Below are positions 11,043 to 22,345 of a stretch of DNA of 64,000 nucleotides, one piece after another (position 1 is the stretch's first letter; each line of letters begins with the position of its first letter). Origin of the DNA: Mayamaea pseudoterrestris (Eukaryota; Bacillariophyta; Bacillariophyceae; Sellaphorales; Sellaphoraceae); the NCBI GenBank assembly GCA_027923505.1, contig BROI01000009.1, positions 558,001 to 622,000 of the forward strand. The letters are read 5' to 3'. Made by a program: the position numbers and the translations under genes. The notes beneath the pieces were generated by a model, which ran no database searches, had not been told where the DNA came from, and worked only from the letters and a program-made list of their open reading frames with translations.

Positions 11043-14000
11043 ATGAAGCACGGAGCAGTCGTCGTTGCGTCGCTCCTCGGCCTTGCGGCTACCGCTTCGG
11101 CGAGTAGCTGGATCGTGAAGGAAAACGATTGGGAGAAGCGAAGAAACATCCGCGGCCTTGCCAGCGGCTCTGGCGCCGTTAATCCAGTAGCTGGAGGAGG
11201 CGGCGGACACTCTGGAGGATCCGGAGGACGCGCTGGTGGATCTGGCGGAAACGCCGTGAATCCTGGAGGTGATAGCGGCGGCGGCGGGGGAGGCTCCGGC
11301 GGTGGAGTCCAGCCTGTCCAGCCAGGCGGCGATGACAACAGTGGCCCAAGCGGCGGATCTGGTGGAAATGTGCGACCAGTCCAGCCGGGAGGCGGAGGAG
11401 GAGACAGTGGCGGCCCAGGAGGCGGCTCCGGCGGAGGCGCTGTTCCACCACAGCCAGGTACGTTACGTGTTGGAACGAGAGACTCTGCCTCGTTGAGTGA
11501 GCTTGATTTTACGAGATTTTAGTCGAGGACCTTTCTTCTCACACTCTACCTTTTCATCATCTTCTTTCTGCTCTTTCTGCACTTACAGAACAACCCGTTC
11601 AACCGGAAGGGCCCGGGTCTCCTCCATCTGGCAAGACCGGAAGTGGCGGATCTCCAGTTCCCTTCTTGCCTCCGCCGGCTCCAACCACGCCAGGCGGTCC
11701 ACCGAGCGTTCCGGTTGTCCCACAGCCGACTCCTGGCGCAGTCCCTTCTCCACCAGTCATGGTCACCATGAAGCCAGTTGCTGGATTTCCAGTACAGCCA
11801 CCTACTTTTGTGGGACCACCGCCGACGACGGTCTTTCCTCCGGCACCTACGACACCGCAGCTTCCTCAGACCACGGCGCCCGTTACCACTGTTCCTCCAC
11901 CTACTTTCGTAGGGCCACCGCCGACCATGGTGCAGCCGCCGACAAGCATTGTCCCGCCGCCAACGACCGGAGTATTGCCAACGACTCCTCAAGTTCCGCA
12001 GCCAGTGGCTCCTCCAACCATGGTGCAGCCGCCAACGAGCATTGTTCCACCACCAACCACTGGAGTTCTGCCAACGACGCCTCAGGTGCCGCAGCCAGTG
12101 GCTCCTCCCACCATGGTGCAGCCGCCGACGAGCACTGTTCCGCCTCCAACAACGGGTGTATTGCCAACGACGCCTCAAGTTCCGCAGACAATGGCGCCAG
12201 TCCCTGGTGTTCCAACTTTCGTAGGACCTCCTCCAACAATGATTCAACCGCCAAGCACGGGAGTTACGCCAACTGCTCCAGTCATGCAGCCAGGGGTTCC
12301 AACAACTGTCCTTCCACCTTCCATGGGAGCTCCAACGACACCACAGCTACCGCAGACGAACGCTCCTGTCGCTCCACCAACGATGGTTCAGCCACCGTCA
12401 CCACTTGTGCCACCGCCAACGCAAGCAGAAATCACACCGCCTCCGGTCACGCCGCAGCTTCCACAGCCTCAAGCGCCGGTACCAGGCGCTCCAACTATTG
12501 GCCAGCCGACGCCACTGGCACCTCAGGCTGCACCAGTACCGGTTCCAGCCATTCCTCCAGCTTCGACGCCAGTCGCAGTTCCGTCTCCACAAACGCCTAA
12601 TTTCAATGGTGGCGGTGACACGGATGATGGCGACTTTGGCTCGGGTGGTGTACTTCCGCCGTTTGCATCGCCCGCCATTGCGCCGAGTCTTGGGCAGGCC
12701 CCACAAGCGTTCCCAGTTCCAACGACCGTTCTGCCGCCGAGCCAAGTCACACCATCGGCACCAGTTGTTCCCCAGTTGCCGCAACCAGGCGCTTCTCCAG
12801 TTGCAACTCCTGTGCTAGCTCCTCAAGCTTTTCCGGTCCCAACTATAGGTGGTACGCCAACGACCGTTCTGCCGCCGAGCCAAGTCACACCGTCTGCACC
12901 AGTGGTTCCTCAGCTGCCGCAACCAGGAGCTTCTCCAGTCGCAACTCCTGTGCTAGCTCCTCAAGCTTTTCCGGTCCCAACTACAGGTGGTACGCCAACG
13001 ACCGTTCTACCGCCGAGCCAAGTCACACCATCTGCACCGGTGGTTCCACAACTGCCGCAACCAGGGGTGACTCCAGTCGCAACTCCTGTGCTAGCTCCTC
13101 AAGCTTTTCCGGTCCCAACTACAGGTGGTACGCCAACGACCGTTCTGCCGCCGAGCCAAGTCACACCATCGGCACCAGTGGTCCCGCAAGTGCCGCAACC
13201 AGGGGCTTCTCCAGTTGCAACTCCTGTGCTAGCTCCTCAAGCTTTTCCGGCCCCAACTACCGGTGGTACGCCAACGACCGTTTTGCCGCCGAGCCAAGTC
13301 ACACCGTCTGCACCAGTGGCTCCACAGCTGCCGCAACCAGGGGCGACACCTGTTCAAACGCCGACGATTGTTCAGCCGCCGACAAACGCCCCAGACATTC
13401 CACAAGGTAGTCAAGCTCCGGCCATTAATGGAGGTCCGCAAGTTCCAACGCCTGGAGTTCCAAGTCCGGCAACTTTCCCGTCTCCTGCTTCCATGCCGGT
13501 CCCGCTACCGGTGATCCCATCGCCAATTGCTAGTCCCGTTGCGTTCCCATCTCCAGCGGGCATGCCCGCTATTCCTATGGTTCCAGGACCAGGCACTCCA
13601 GCGCAAGCTCCAAGTAACACTATTGTTGATGATGATGGATTTGGTTCGGGCGGAGTTCTCCCTCCGTTCACTTCGCCAGCCATTGCACCCAGTATTGGAC
13701 AAGGACCACAAGTTTTCCCTAACGTGCAAACACCTACCTTTGTCTTGCCGCCTAGCCAGGAAGAAACGACCAACGCGCCTGCAATTCCGCAAGGCAGTCA
13801 AGCGCCGGCGATTGCGGGAGGCCCAAATGTTTCTGTTCCGAGCCCTGCTTCTTTCCCAGCGCCAGTGCCACTCCCAGTGGTTCCTTCTCCAGTTGCTTCT
13901 CCGGTCCAGCTTCCAGCGCCTACAATGGGACAGCCAATTCTTCCTGCTATCCCACAGCCAGTGACTATTCCTGTCCAAAGCCCGATTCAGCTTCCAACAC

Positions 14001-15317
14001 CTACAATTGCACAGCCGATACTTCCTGCTGTCCCACAACCAGCAGCGATGCCTGCGCAAAGTCCGATCAAATTGGACGACGATGATATTGGTTCAGGTGG
14101 TGTGCTCCCTCCGTTTGCTTCGCCAACTTTTGACGCGCCAGCCATCCCGCAAGGAAGTCAAGCTCCGGCCATTGCAGGAGGACCGAATGTTCCAGTTCCA
14201 AGCAGCGGTACAACAACTCCTCCAATCCTCCCCGCCGTGCCGGCACCAGTGGCCGAACCTGTGCAAACACCTGTCCAAATGCCATTCTCGCAGAATGGAG
14301 AATCAGATGACGGTTTCGGTTCAGGCGGTGTGCCACCTCCATTTGTTTCGCCATCGTTCGATGCTCCAGCAATTCCACAAGGCAGTCAAGCTCCAGCCAT
14401 TGCAGGAGGACCGAATGTATCACCTCCAGTCCTCCCAGTCGTTCCAGCGCCTGTGGCTGCTCCTGTGATGATTCCTGTTCAGACGGATGACGGCTTTGGA
14501 TCAGGCGGGGTGCCTCCTCCGTTTGCGACGCCTACATTTGACGCGCCAGCCATTCCACAAGGAAGTCAAGCTCCGGCCATTGCCGGAGGACCGAATGTTC
14601 CAAGTCCTCCAGTCCTACCCGCCGTCCCGGCGCCCGTATTTGCTCCGGTGCCCCTTCCAGTTCAGACAGACGACGGTTTCGGTTCTGGTGCTATAATTCC
14701 TCAGTCAACCGAAGCGACTGCTGGCGACCTTGATGCAGTAACTGGCGTAGAATCTGGAAAAGCACCTGATGAGTTTGGCCTGAGATTATATTGGAACGAG
14801 ACGTACCGTTGGCAGGGCGAAAGCGTCGAGAGAAACTGGTGCATGCGCTGTGATGACGATGAGTAAGTGGCTTGTTCTATTCGTGTCACAACGAGGTTTC
14901 AAGTGTGTATCTTTCTTACGTTGAAACCATTTCGTTCACAATTACAGACCTGAGTGCAGTGCGGGCCGCCGCGTCTACCTCACCGACTGCGACACCGACA
15001 TGATTACGATCTGGAGCTGGGTTGACAACAAAGATGATACTTACTTCCTCAAGATTGCTGGAACCGACCTTTGTTTGGGTGCCGATGGCAATTCGGATGC
15101 CATTAGCATGCAAGGCTGCGACGACACGAACGCGCTCCAGCGCTGGATCATGAATGGAGGCAGCCCAACGAAAGACACCCAGTTTGAGCTTCAGCCAGCC
15201 TTGGATTCCAATCTTTGCGCGCACAGCTCTCATCATCCACGTCTCGGTGAGTTGCTCTTCCTTCAGGACTGTGCCATTGCTCGTTATGCGACTACCTCGC
15301 TTTGGACCATGGTATAA
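11043..15317 (+). CDS. Secreted Gly-rich/Pro-rich protein with ricin-B-like C terminus
   Basis: Three exons assembled from splice signals: 11043-11457, 11589-14862 and 14948-15317 (introns 131 and 85 bases, GT-AG), giving 1,352 residues. MKHGAVVVASLLGLAATASA is a signal peptide. An RXL motif (RGL, 37-39) comes just before a Gly/Ser-rich stretch (about 40-140). Then follows about 1,050 residues of Pro/Val/Thr/Ala repeats with only scattered acidic islands (DDGFGSGGV). The last 160 residues are ordinary: LRLYWNETYRWQGE, a Cys-rich W-C-M-R-C segment, and a beta-trefoil-like part with LCLGADG and ALQRWIM, as in ricin-B/QxW lectins. Inferred: an extracellular, extended and possibly hydroxyproline-rich wall protein that may bind glycans through the C terminus. 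Its layout recalls pleuralin-type girdle-band proteins, but no PSCD domain is visible. Confidence 0.75.
11925..12205 (+). repeat. Three 93-base tandem coding repeats
   Basis: Inside exon 2 of the Pro-rich gene a 31-codon unit (TMVQPPTSIVPPPTTGVL, then PTTPQVPQPVAP) occurs three times with exact 93-base spacing, counted from the ATGGTGCAG sequences at 11927, 12020 and 12113. Nucleotide identity is high, which suggests recent unequal exchange. Confidence 0.8.
12715..13360 (+). repeat. 138-base tandem coding repeats, about 4.7 copies
   Basis: A 46-codon unit (TPTTVLPPSQVTPSAPVV, QLPQPGASPVATPVLAPQ, AFPVPTTGG) repeats with exact 138-base spacing at 12854, 12992, 13130 and 13268, preceded by a partial copy near 12719. 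Neighbouring copies differ by only a few bases. A related looser repeat (FDAPAIPQGSQAPAIAGGP) recurs further downstream to about 14610. Confidence 0.85.
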
Positions 15318-15680
15318 GAGCTGGGATATGGCGAAGATCTGAAATTTTCATGGTGTTCACATTATATGTTTCGACGGAACAAGTATATAAATAGAGTACA
15401 GTGATACCACTATGCCAGTCGTTGTAGGTTAATTATTTTAGCAATGAGTGGTTACTTTGCATGGTCAAAAGTCGTAGAGTACTGGTACAAGTGTTGTAGA
15501 GAGAAGCGGGTCATTCATACTAAAATGAAACCTGTCGACTGTTAGCAACCAAATTATATTGTCTCAACTTACTGGTATTGTCTAAATAATATTAAGTCAA
15601 GTAACAATTACGTCATGCAACACAACATTCACATTGATGTCGTTCTTCAGTGGCACAAACACTACTCGTCCAGAAGCACT
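15318..15680. other. Intergenic region between convergent genes
   Basis: About 360 AT-rich bases between two stops. I see no coding frame or RNA gene; it probably holds the two 3' untranslated regions. Confidence 0.5.
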
Positions 15681-17564
15681 TCACATTTTCAAGGGCTTGT
15701 TTCGCTTCTTGGTCACCTTTGCTGTTTTGTTCGTCAACTTCTTGAGCGCGCCGTCAATAAAGGATTCTAAAATACCGGCCATGATCGTCGCATTCGTGTA
15801 AAACACAGCATTGATCAGCGGGGATATATGACTGCGATTAAACGTCTGTCCACTTCTCTCGGCCCGCACCGTGAAAAATTGGCAAATGAATTTCACTAGC
15901 AAGTAGAGCGATTTGGCTGAAAGAGGTAAAACCATCAGCAGCTCCTGTTCATCCTTGTCTGAACAGTGAAGTAAACTGTAAAGAGCAGAAGGCTCCTTTC
16001 GATACTTGTGTATATCTGCATACTGCTCCACTTTCCCTTTTCCTGATACGACTCCCTCCAAGATTGCATTCGCACTATCAGGATAGATGAGTTTAGCCAC
16101 GGGCTTAATAGGTTTGAGCTCGAGCTTCTCTGGGGTGATGCCGATTGTTAAACAGCATTCAAGAGCTTCGTCTTCCGACAAAGCTTTTGTCGTCACCAAC
16201 AGCTCGCTCGCATACCTGAAAAGCTCGTCCCAGGTACTCTGGTCAACAATGTCACTGGGTCGTTTGACATTCTCCATGAAGTTCCACGCACCGTCACGCT
16301 TCACTGTAGTCAAGGCGATCAATATTCGTGTGGACCAAAGTTAGCACGAGAAGCTGACATTGTCCGTCGTTCCACACATTCTGTACTTACCATTTTCGGA
16401 CTCGCTGTCGGCCTGGCTCAAGCCGACCGTTTTCTCGTTCATGTGTACAGTGCGCTTGACACTCTTGATCTGCATCGAGCCAGAAGTAGTGTGCTGCTTG
16501 AGCGGCAGGGATCCCTTGTGCTCCTTGACTCTGTTATGCCCCGGCGGCGCGTCAAGTTTGCCTTGCTCTTTGTGGCTGCGCGCCGTGTCAGAGGGTTCAC
16601 CACTAATGTCAATCTCGCGCAGCTCCTCAGTGACGGCTTTGTAGTCAGCAAGATCCTTGTTCGGTTTCTTGGAGGAGCTCGTGTTGCTGTCGTCATCATC
16701 GTTGCTGCCTTCTTCATCTTTATCTTCGTCGTCGTCCTTTGAGGTGTCGTCGCTGCTTGTTTTCAATGTCGCTCCCGACGGCCATTTGCGTTGCAGACGA
16801 TGCTCGGTAACCTCGTTAAAAGCGGCGATTACTGGAGGCGGGATCTCATCAAGCTTCTCAATGACTGGAAGAGGAGGAAGGCGACCAATGAATGCTTTGT
16901 AGGCAGCGGTAGGAGTGGTCGTGTTGGCTTGTTTCATCAACCACCACAAGATGCGGGCAGGGAGGAAGGCGGCCGCCTTGATGTCGTCGCCATGGATGTC
17001 TTTATAGTTTGACAAGCACTCAATGAAAGACAAGAAAGAGTTTTGCCAATTGGCGCTAGAACCAAACTGCTCAAGGACGGCGAAAGCAAAGGGCGGCAAC
17101 GGGATGCTTGCCGAAAAGGAGAGGGGATTGGTTTCGTCGACTGCCATCCCCAAGTAATCATCGGCGCCAAAGTTGTTCATGGCGTCATCGTCCAGGAGCA
17201 TACCAAAGGAAGGCGTGAATAAAGCCTCTTCTAGATCAGTAATCACTTGAAGACTCCCGGGCAAGAGACGAACGACGTTCGCCCGCGCCGAGGGACCGAT
17301 GAAAGCAAATACGACAGGACCGTCGCCGTCTTCCAACTCGTAGACGATGGGATGATGGATCAGGAGGAAATCAATCTTGGTAGCTTTCAATCCAAGGACC
17401 AAGTAAAGGTCCTCCGGACCGTGGCGGAGCGCGTTGTGGCGGTCGGAAAGGGAGACACTTGAAAACGCCGCGCTGTTGTTTGCCAAGTTGCCGTAGCTCG
17501 AACGTGAGCGCTTGGCGTCGGAATAGAAGCGAAACCATGAGGTTGCAGAGGTGGAGAGCATCAT
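15681..17564 (-). CDS. Protein of unknown function, paralogue A of a diatom-type family
   Basis: Two exons, 17564-16391 and 16303-15681, joined across an 87-base intron (16304-16390) in phase 1; 598 residues. The N-terminal third (DLYLVLGLKATKIDFLLIHHPIVYELEDGDG to about residue 200) is globular. The middle is an Asp/Glu/Ser/Lys-rich disordered linker. The C-terminal third contains VLPLSAKSLYLLVKFICQFF and INAVFYTNATIMAGILESF and ends in a basic Lys/Arg cluster (KKLTNKTAKVTKKRNKPLK). The C-terminal block matches that of the gene at 25584-27886 in residue pattern, and both genes have a phase-1 intron between linker and block. No family name is recognised. The acidic linker and basic tail suggest a nuclear protein (inference). 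The gene is divergent from 18488-20278, which is also of unknown function. Confidence 0.75.
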
Positions 17565-17629
17565 GATGACTTGGAGGAAAGACTTTAATCTATATTACTT
17601 GACTCGAGTCGGGATGATCGAGGCAACAG

Positions 17630-17701
17630 AGACTGAAGAATGAGGACGATGGCAAGTGCTTGCAATCGATTGCAACTCGGGGAGACTCCGGCAGCTGGTC
17701 T
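17630..17701. repeat. 72-base direct repeat, copy 1
   Basis: Begins AGACTGAAGAATGAGGACG and ends CGGCAGCTGGTCT. It aligns without gaps with 17914-17985 at roughly 80% identity; the core TTGCAACTCGGGGAGACT is identical in both. Confidence 0.8.
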
Positions 17702-17913
17702 TGGGGCATACTTAGACAAGGTCACGTTCCCGAATCTTCACGACCAGATCCTTCGGAGTCGCCTAAGAACGACTTCGCGGGGAATCAATTCTCCGAACTT
17801 GAAGGGCGGGACGCCAGCAGATGACAAAATTTGCCGAAGAATGGCTGCGTCATCATGACTACTAAGGCTGTAGCCAATCACTGCTTTCCATCCTGCAATT
17901 CTGAATCCCAAAT

Positions 17914-17985
17914 AGACCGAAGAATGACGACGATATCAGGGCTTGCAAGGAGATTGCAACTCGGGGAGACTTCGGCAACTGGTCT
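17914..17985. repeat. 72-base direct repeat, copy 2
   Basis: Begins AGACCGAAGAATGACGACG and ends CGGCAACTGGTCT; the partner of 17630-17701, same orientation, 284 bases apart start to start. Confidence 0.8.
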
Positions 17986-18487
17986 ACATGACCGTTATGT
18001 AGGATTCTGGAAAGCCGAAGGGAAAGCGGAGATTTGATTGGCCAACTGTGACATCATCGGATGACGGCATTGGCCGCATCGGTTCCAGAGGTCATGGGTC
18101 CTCTTCAAGGATTTGAAGCCCGCCGTCGCAAGGAGCCTGTTTGCTTGTGATTCTTTTGGTCAGTTTGCCTCGAAGCTACAGTACCGTTCAAGAACTGTAA
18201 GATAGAGTAAAGTTCCCACCCTAGCCCACCCCTGAGTTCAGCAGCAGCTCACTGCAGCTGGCAAGCATCCTGCTCTTTAGCGCGGATCTAGCCCTCCTCT
18301 GATAGCTCTGTGGGGGTGCTTGGGTAGCTAAACCTAGCTTAACACTATCGATTAAAGAGTACAGACAAAAAATTGGCATGACTGCCGGGCCGGCCGCGCG
18401 CAAAAGCCTTCGCGCCAAGCTTGCGAGGCCTCGCTAAAAAGGCCATCACGATCGCTTTCGCCACAAACACAAACGTGCATCATCACC

Positions 18488-20278
18488 ATGGGTATCAGCG
18501 CCTCAACACTTACCAGTGGCTCGCTCGTTTTGGTTGAATTGGATAAAGAGAAAATGGAGGAGATCCCTCCGGAGCCTCAGCGTCTGATGGGCGCAGTGGC
18601 GTCGAGCAGCGGTGCCGCCGGCAGCATGCTGGATGTCGCTCATGCCTCTGCAGCCGAGTTGGCAAGCGACGGCTTGATTGGAACTTTCGCGTTGTCGGGA
18701 GGAGTCAATGCGGCGGCGGATCATGGTAAGTCTACGATTGAGTCCTAATAAATGTGCAGCGTGGCGTGTCAGTCAATACTGCATGCTGCTCAACAGCCTT
18801 GCTCTACTCACACCTTTTTCTCTGCTGCACCGTTCCTCCTACTCTCTTACAATCATGATCTAGGCAAGGATGAAGCTCTTGACATTGATGACCTTGATGC
18901 CAAGAACGCCGCGTTCACGGCCTTTCAAGCGGCAAGCAAGATCTTGTGCGAACATTACGGCTTCACAAGCGAAGACATCAAGGCTGCGATTGACAACAAG
19001 GACAAGAAAGGCAAGCATGCTATTGCACTCACGGATGAAGATTTCATCCAGCTGCGCGACGCAAAACTGACCCAAGTCACGGGGCTTGTCGAAATTGCAG
19101 GAGAGACCATCGACCTCGACGACGTCGAGATTGATTGGGACGCCGAGGAAGGACTGTTACTCAAGTACGACTTCACGGGCACGGGTCGTCATGAATGGAT
19201 TGTACCAGTTTCAACAACTGGCATGATCTTGGTTGCGACTACTGATTTAGAGCACTCTTTGAAACGAGTTCTTGCAAGCGGGAATGGGAAGCATTCGTAC
19301 AGCCGCCAGGCATCCATCAAGGAACTCAAGTTAGAACGTCACATCTGTCCAAGCTTGGTAAACCTTTACGCCGACTCAGCGTTCCAGAAGCACGTCAAGT
19401 ATATCACAAAATACGCTCAGAACATCCGAAATTGCGAGATTAAAGTCGAAAAGGCGCACTCGGAAGACGACCTTGCCGAGGCAGATGGCAAACTAAGCGC
19501 CGCCGCTATGGAGTACAACCGAGTCTTGTCAACGTCCATGTTGTATTTTGCTTGCAAAGGAGAGGTCTTTGCGCATGACTCTGCGCTAAATGGACCACCG
19601 ACCAAGATTGTGACTTTTGGATTGGCACGCGAGCCAGTTATTAATACTCAGATGGAAGCTGGCCGCGTTCCGTCGTGGATGACAGAAATGACTGACGCCA
19701 TCGAGGCGCATGCCGCCGAGCTTGGTCGTAACACTGTTGCCATTCAAGACAATCGAGCTGAAAGTTCGGCACTGAAAATTCGCCAAGATGCTACCGATGG
19801 CCAAGTTGCCACGCTCAACAGCTCCATCGGTATGTACGATGGACGCTTGAAGCAGCTCAAGGTATCCGACACGCTCCAGGAATACACCAAAGACTATTCA
19901 AAGGCGCATGGAGCACGTCACGATGGTGTGGTCGAATTGATGGAGGTGCACGAGAAGTACAATGTCGACTTGAATCCGGATGTTGGGTTATTGATTCAGT
20001 CGGACGCGCGCTACGACTACCACCTTGCGACCCACGACAAGCAGTTCATGGCTCAGGAGGAAGTCAACGCCGCCACTGCGCAGAAGCATGCCAAGTATGA
20101 GCAATTCATCGCCAACCAGCAGGAAGTCAACGCCGCCAATGCGCAGGAGTTTGAACTCATCTGGTCCACCTTGAAGAAGGCGCAGAAGCTGGACGATGAA
20201 GAGGTGGATGTATTTGAAGATTGCATCCAGAGCGAGGAAGGCGAGAATGTCGATCCCAAACGCCGTTTGAAATTTTAA
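18488..20278 (+). CDS. Protein of unknown function with coiled-coil C terminus
   Basis: Two exons, 18488-18725 and 18864-20278, joined in phase 1 across a 138-base GT-AG intron; 550 residues. The N terminus (about 1-80) is Ala/Ser/Gly-rich. A mixed globular part follows (about 80-330) with acidic stretches such as ETIDLDDVEIDWDAEEG. Residues about 365-540 are mostly helical, with a near-repeat AQEEVNAATAQKHAKY / NQQEVNAANAQEFELI. The end (NVDPKRRLKF) is basic. There is no signal peptide or membrane segment. The ATG is preceded by ATCACC, a reasonable eukaryotic start context. I do not recognise the family; it may work with, or be an outlying relative of, the divergent neighbour at 15681-17564. 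Confidence 0.75.
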
Positions 20279-20644
20279 GTTCATGGAAAGCGAAAGTGCA
20301 AGAGTGTGTCGAGTAATGTATGAAGGACAAGATGGAAATAGTACTACTAAGTAATGTTACGAGTATAAATTAACTTTGAAGAATTTCACGGTTTCTCTTG
20401 AGAAGACTAGTTTCGATGGACGTTTTTTGTTCAAGTGCGGTCGAGCATCGCGAGTATTGTTCCTACAAATAATCGATTAAAAAATGTCCATTTCCTCATC
20501 CACTAGTCCACTTCTGTTCGCCTGCCAATTGTTGGTGTACGAGTAATGATGGCTCAAACATTGCAACTGAGCATGCAGCTATGCAATCACTACTCGCGTC
20601 ATCCCCTCAAATGTTCATGCCGGTTCCATACACCTACTGGCACG
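20279..20644. other. Intergenic region between convergent genes
   Basis: About 365 AT-rich bases between two stops; nothing coding or structured was recognised. Confidence 0.5.
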
Positions 20645-22117
20645 TTAAGCTAGCGAGGCCACTGCCAAAGCCTCGCCATCATTCTCGTTCATTATGGCAG
20701 GCTTGTTCGCTGGCTCGGCTGATAAATGTTTCTGTTTGGTCCTCATGCTCCACAGCAGCACACCAATCGCTCCAATGGCTGCAGCGACAACAAGCCCGAG
20801 AAAGAACCCAGCGACACCAGTGATCCGTTGACCGCTATTGTTCTTTGTGGCCAAATGGCAAATTGCTTGTGATATATTATACTTGGTACATGCATCAGCT
20901 TGCGATCCGCAGTCATGACACCAAGACTTGAGCGTAACATTGGCAAAGTATTCGTTCAAAGAGTCTAGCGAGCACAAGGCCGTCTCGTCAGCATTGTCAA
21001 TGGAACAAATGGAGTCCAACACGACAATCTTGTCAGTATCGAGTCCATTTTCGCTCACTCCAGGACGATACACGACGCGAACACGTTTGTTCATCGGCCT
21101 GGCCGCATCCACGTACAGTTCCAATACGAGCGCTGCCGCATAGGCTGGAATGCTTTCCTTATTGACCGGATCTTCTTCAAGTGCGGCTAAGAGTCCAAGG
21201 AGAACCGGATAGTGTGCCGAGTACAAGTAGAAACCGTCCAAGCCATCAGCACTTGTCGTCGTTGTCATTGGTGCAGCATTATCGTCATCATTCATGCGCT
21301 CCAATATTTGCAACATCAAGTTTCCTCCAATCAAGCGTCCAGCATTCTTAGTTCCGTACTTGAGAAACTCGGCTTGTTTGGCAATCTCTTGTAATTCGTT
21401 CCACTGCTTGGGTGTCAATACGTGAACAAGCTGGTGGCGCTCGGCCGTGCAAGTTGATCCGTTTGGACTCGCGCCGCACTCCGTCTTGGCAACTTGAATG
21501 CTGTCGTAAACATTCCAAACCAAGTCAACAGCAATGGAGCCCCCCGTTTCATCGGTGAATGCATTGAAGCGACGCATGGCACCTAGAGTTTTGAGCAAAC
21601 TGGCATGCTTCTGCGCGAGCGACTGAAACTGTAGGCCGTCGTAAAGTGCGTCAAGCTGGAGTCCGTTTGGACACTTGTCATATGCTCTGATTATGTAGTC
21701 GTCTTTCGCGTCGCGGCTGTATACGGGAACATTGGCAGCAATCTGAATATTTGAAGGCAGCTGACTCTCCTGTAAAGGATCGCGTGCCGTTGCGTTGAAC
21801 AATCCAAGTGCGAGGGAGTTGGCCGAGCTGACGGTTCGCTCAAAGGATGAACTCTCAAGACGAACCTTGTCAGCCTGATAAGTGTCAAAGAAGAATGAAG
21901 TATTTTTGTGATTATATCGTTCCTTGATCCATACTCCTAGATTGTACATTTGCTTTTGACCGAGTGATGTGAGTGGGCCCTCTGTAAATTCTTTCAAATT
22001 GTCTCCCTTCCGTAGCGTGAGGCGACTGCCATGGCGAGTGACGAGATGAACTTGCTTCAAAATGCTTTCAGCTGTTACTGCCGAAATCAAACTTGAGAGG
22101 AGGCAAACAATGTTCAT
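20645..22117 (-). CDS. Membrane-anchored histidine acid phosphatase family protein
   Basis: Single exon, 490 residues. MNIVCLLSSLISAVTA is a signal peptide. The family signature appears at residues about 26-32 as TRHGSRL, whose His is the nucleophile that becomes phosphorylated. The second family motif lies at about 305 as YSAHYPVLLGLLAALEE. In animal acid phosphatases this reads S-A-H-D-T-T, so here the usual proton-donor Asp is replaced by Tyr. Cys pairs (CGASPNGSTC, CHDC) and N-glycosylation sites (NTS, NGS, NVT, NNS) fit an extracellular domain. A transmembrane helix near residues 440-462 (GVAGFFLGLVVAAAIGAIGVLLW) is followed by a basic stop-transfer and a short tail. Inferred: a cell-surface phosphomonoesterase, with chemistry uncertain because of the changed motif. 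It is divergent from 22346-23866. Confidence 0.85.
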   Translation of the reverse strand: MNIVCLLSSLISAVTAESILKQVHLVTRHGSRLTLRKGDNLKEFTEGPLTSLGQKQMYNLGVWIKERYNHKNTSFFFDTYQADKVRLESSSFERTVSSANSLALGLFNATARDPLQESQLPSNIQIAANVPVYSRDAKDDYIIRAYDKCPNGLQLDALYDGLQFQSLAQKHASLLKTLGAMRRFNAFTDETGGSIAVDLVWNVYDSIQVAKTECGASPNGSTCTAERHQLVHVLTPKQWNELQEIAKQAEFLKYGTKNAGRLIGGNLMLQILERMNDDDNAAPMTTTTSADGLDGFYLYSAHYPVLLGLLAALEEDPVNKESIPAYAAALVLELYVDAARPMNKRVRVVYRPGVSENGLDTDKIVVLDSICSIDNADETALCSLDSLNEYFANVTLKSWCHDCGSQADACTKYNISQAICHLATKNNSGQRITGVAGFFLGLVVAAAIGAIGVLLWSMRTKQKHLSAEPANKPAIMNENDGEALAVASLA

Positions 22118-22345
22118 GGTGATGATGATTGTTTATTACACTTCCTTCCATTGCATCGTTCCGCAAAAGTGTGAGTGGCAGAAATATCGTGTGCCAAAGA
22201 TCGCGAAGAATGTTGGATGCTGCCGGAACGTGTCGAAAACCTTTGCGACATTCACGCCGACCATCAAATCCGACCATGACGCAAAACGCCGTCGACATCG
22301 GCACAAATTCACAGTCAAGCTTGTACACTGCGTACATCGCACAAC
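22118..22345. promoter_or_regulatory. Short divergent promoter region
   Basis: Only 228 bases separate the starts of the acid phosphatase (minus) and the HIBCH-like gene (plus), so both promoters must lie here or overlap. No specific factor site is claimed. Confidence 0.6.

Larger units (their letters stand above)
17565..18487. other. Shared upstream region of two divergent unknown genes
   Basis: About 920 bases between two divergent starts, so it should contain both promoters. It carries a diverged 72-base direct repeat (listed separately) and a third short echo of its first bases (CCGAAGAATG) near 17829. Short frames (up to 72 codons) are not convincing genes. Confidence 0.5.

Noticed and set aside
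11497-12600. Ser/Ala/His-rich plus-strand frame overlapping the Pro-rich gene
   Set aside because: It is the shifted frame of the Pro-rich repeats and starts inside an intron; composition alone explains it.
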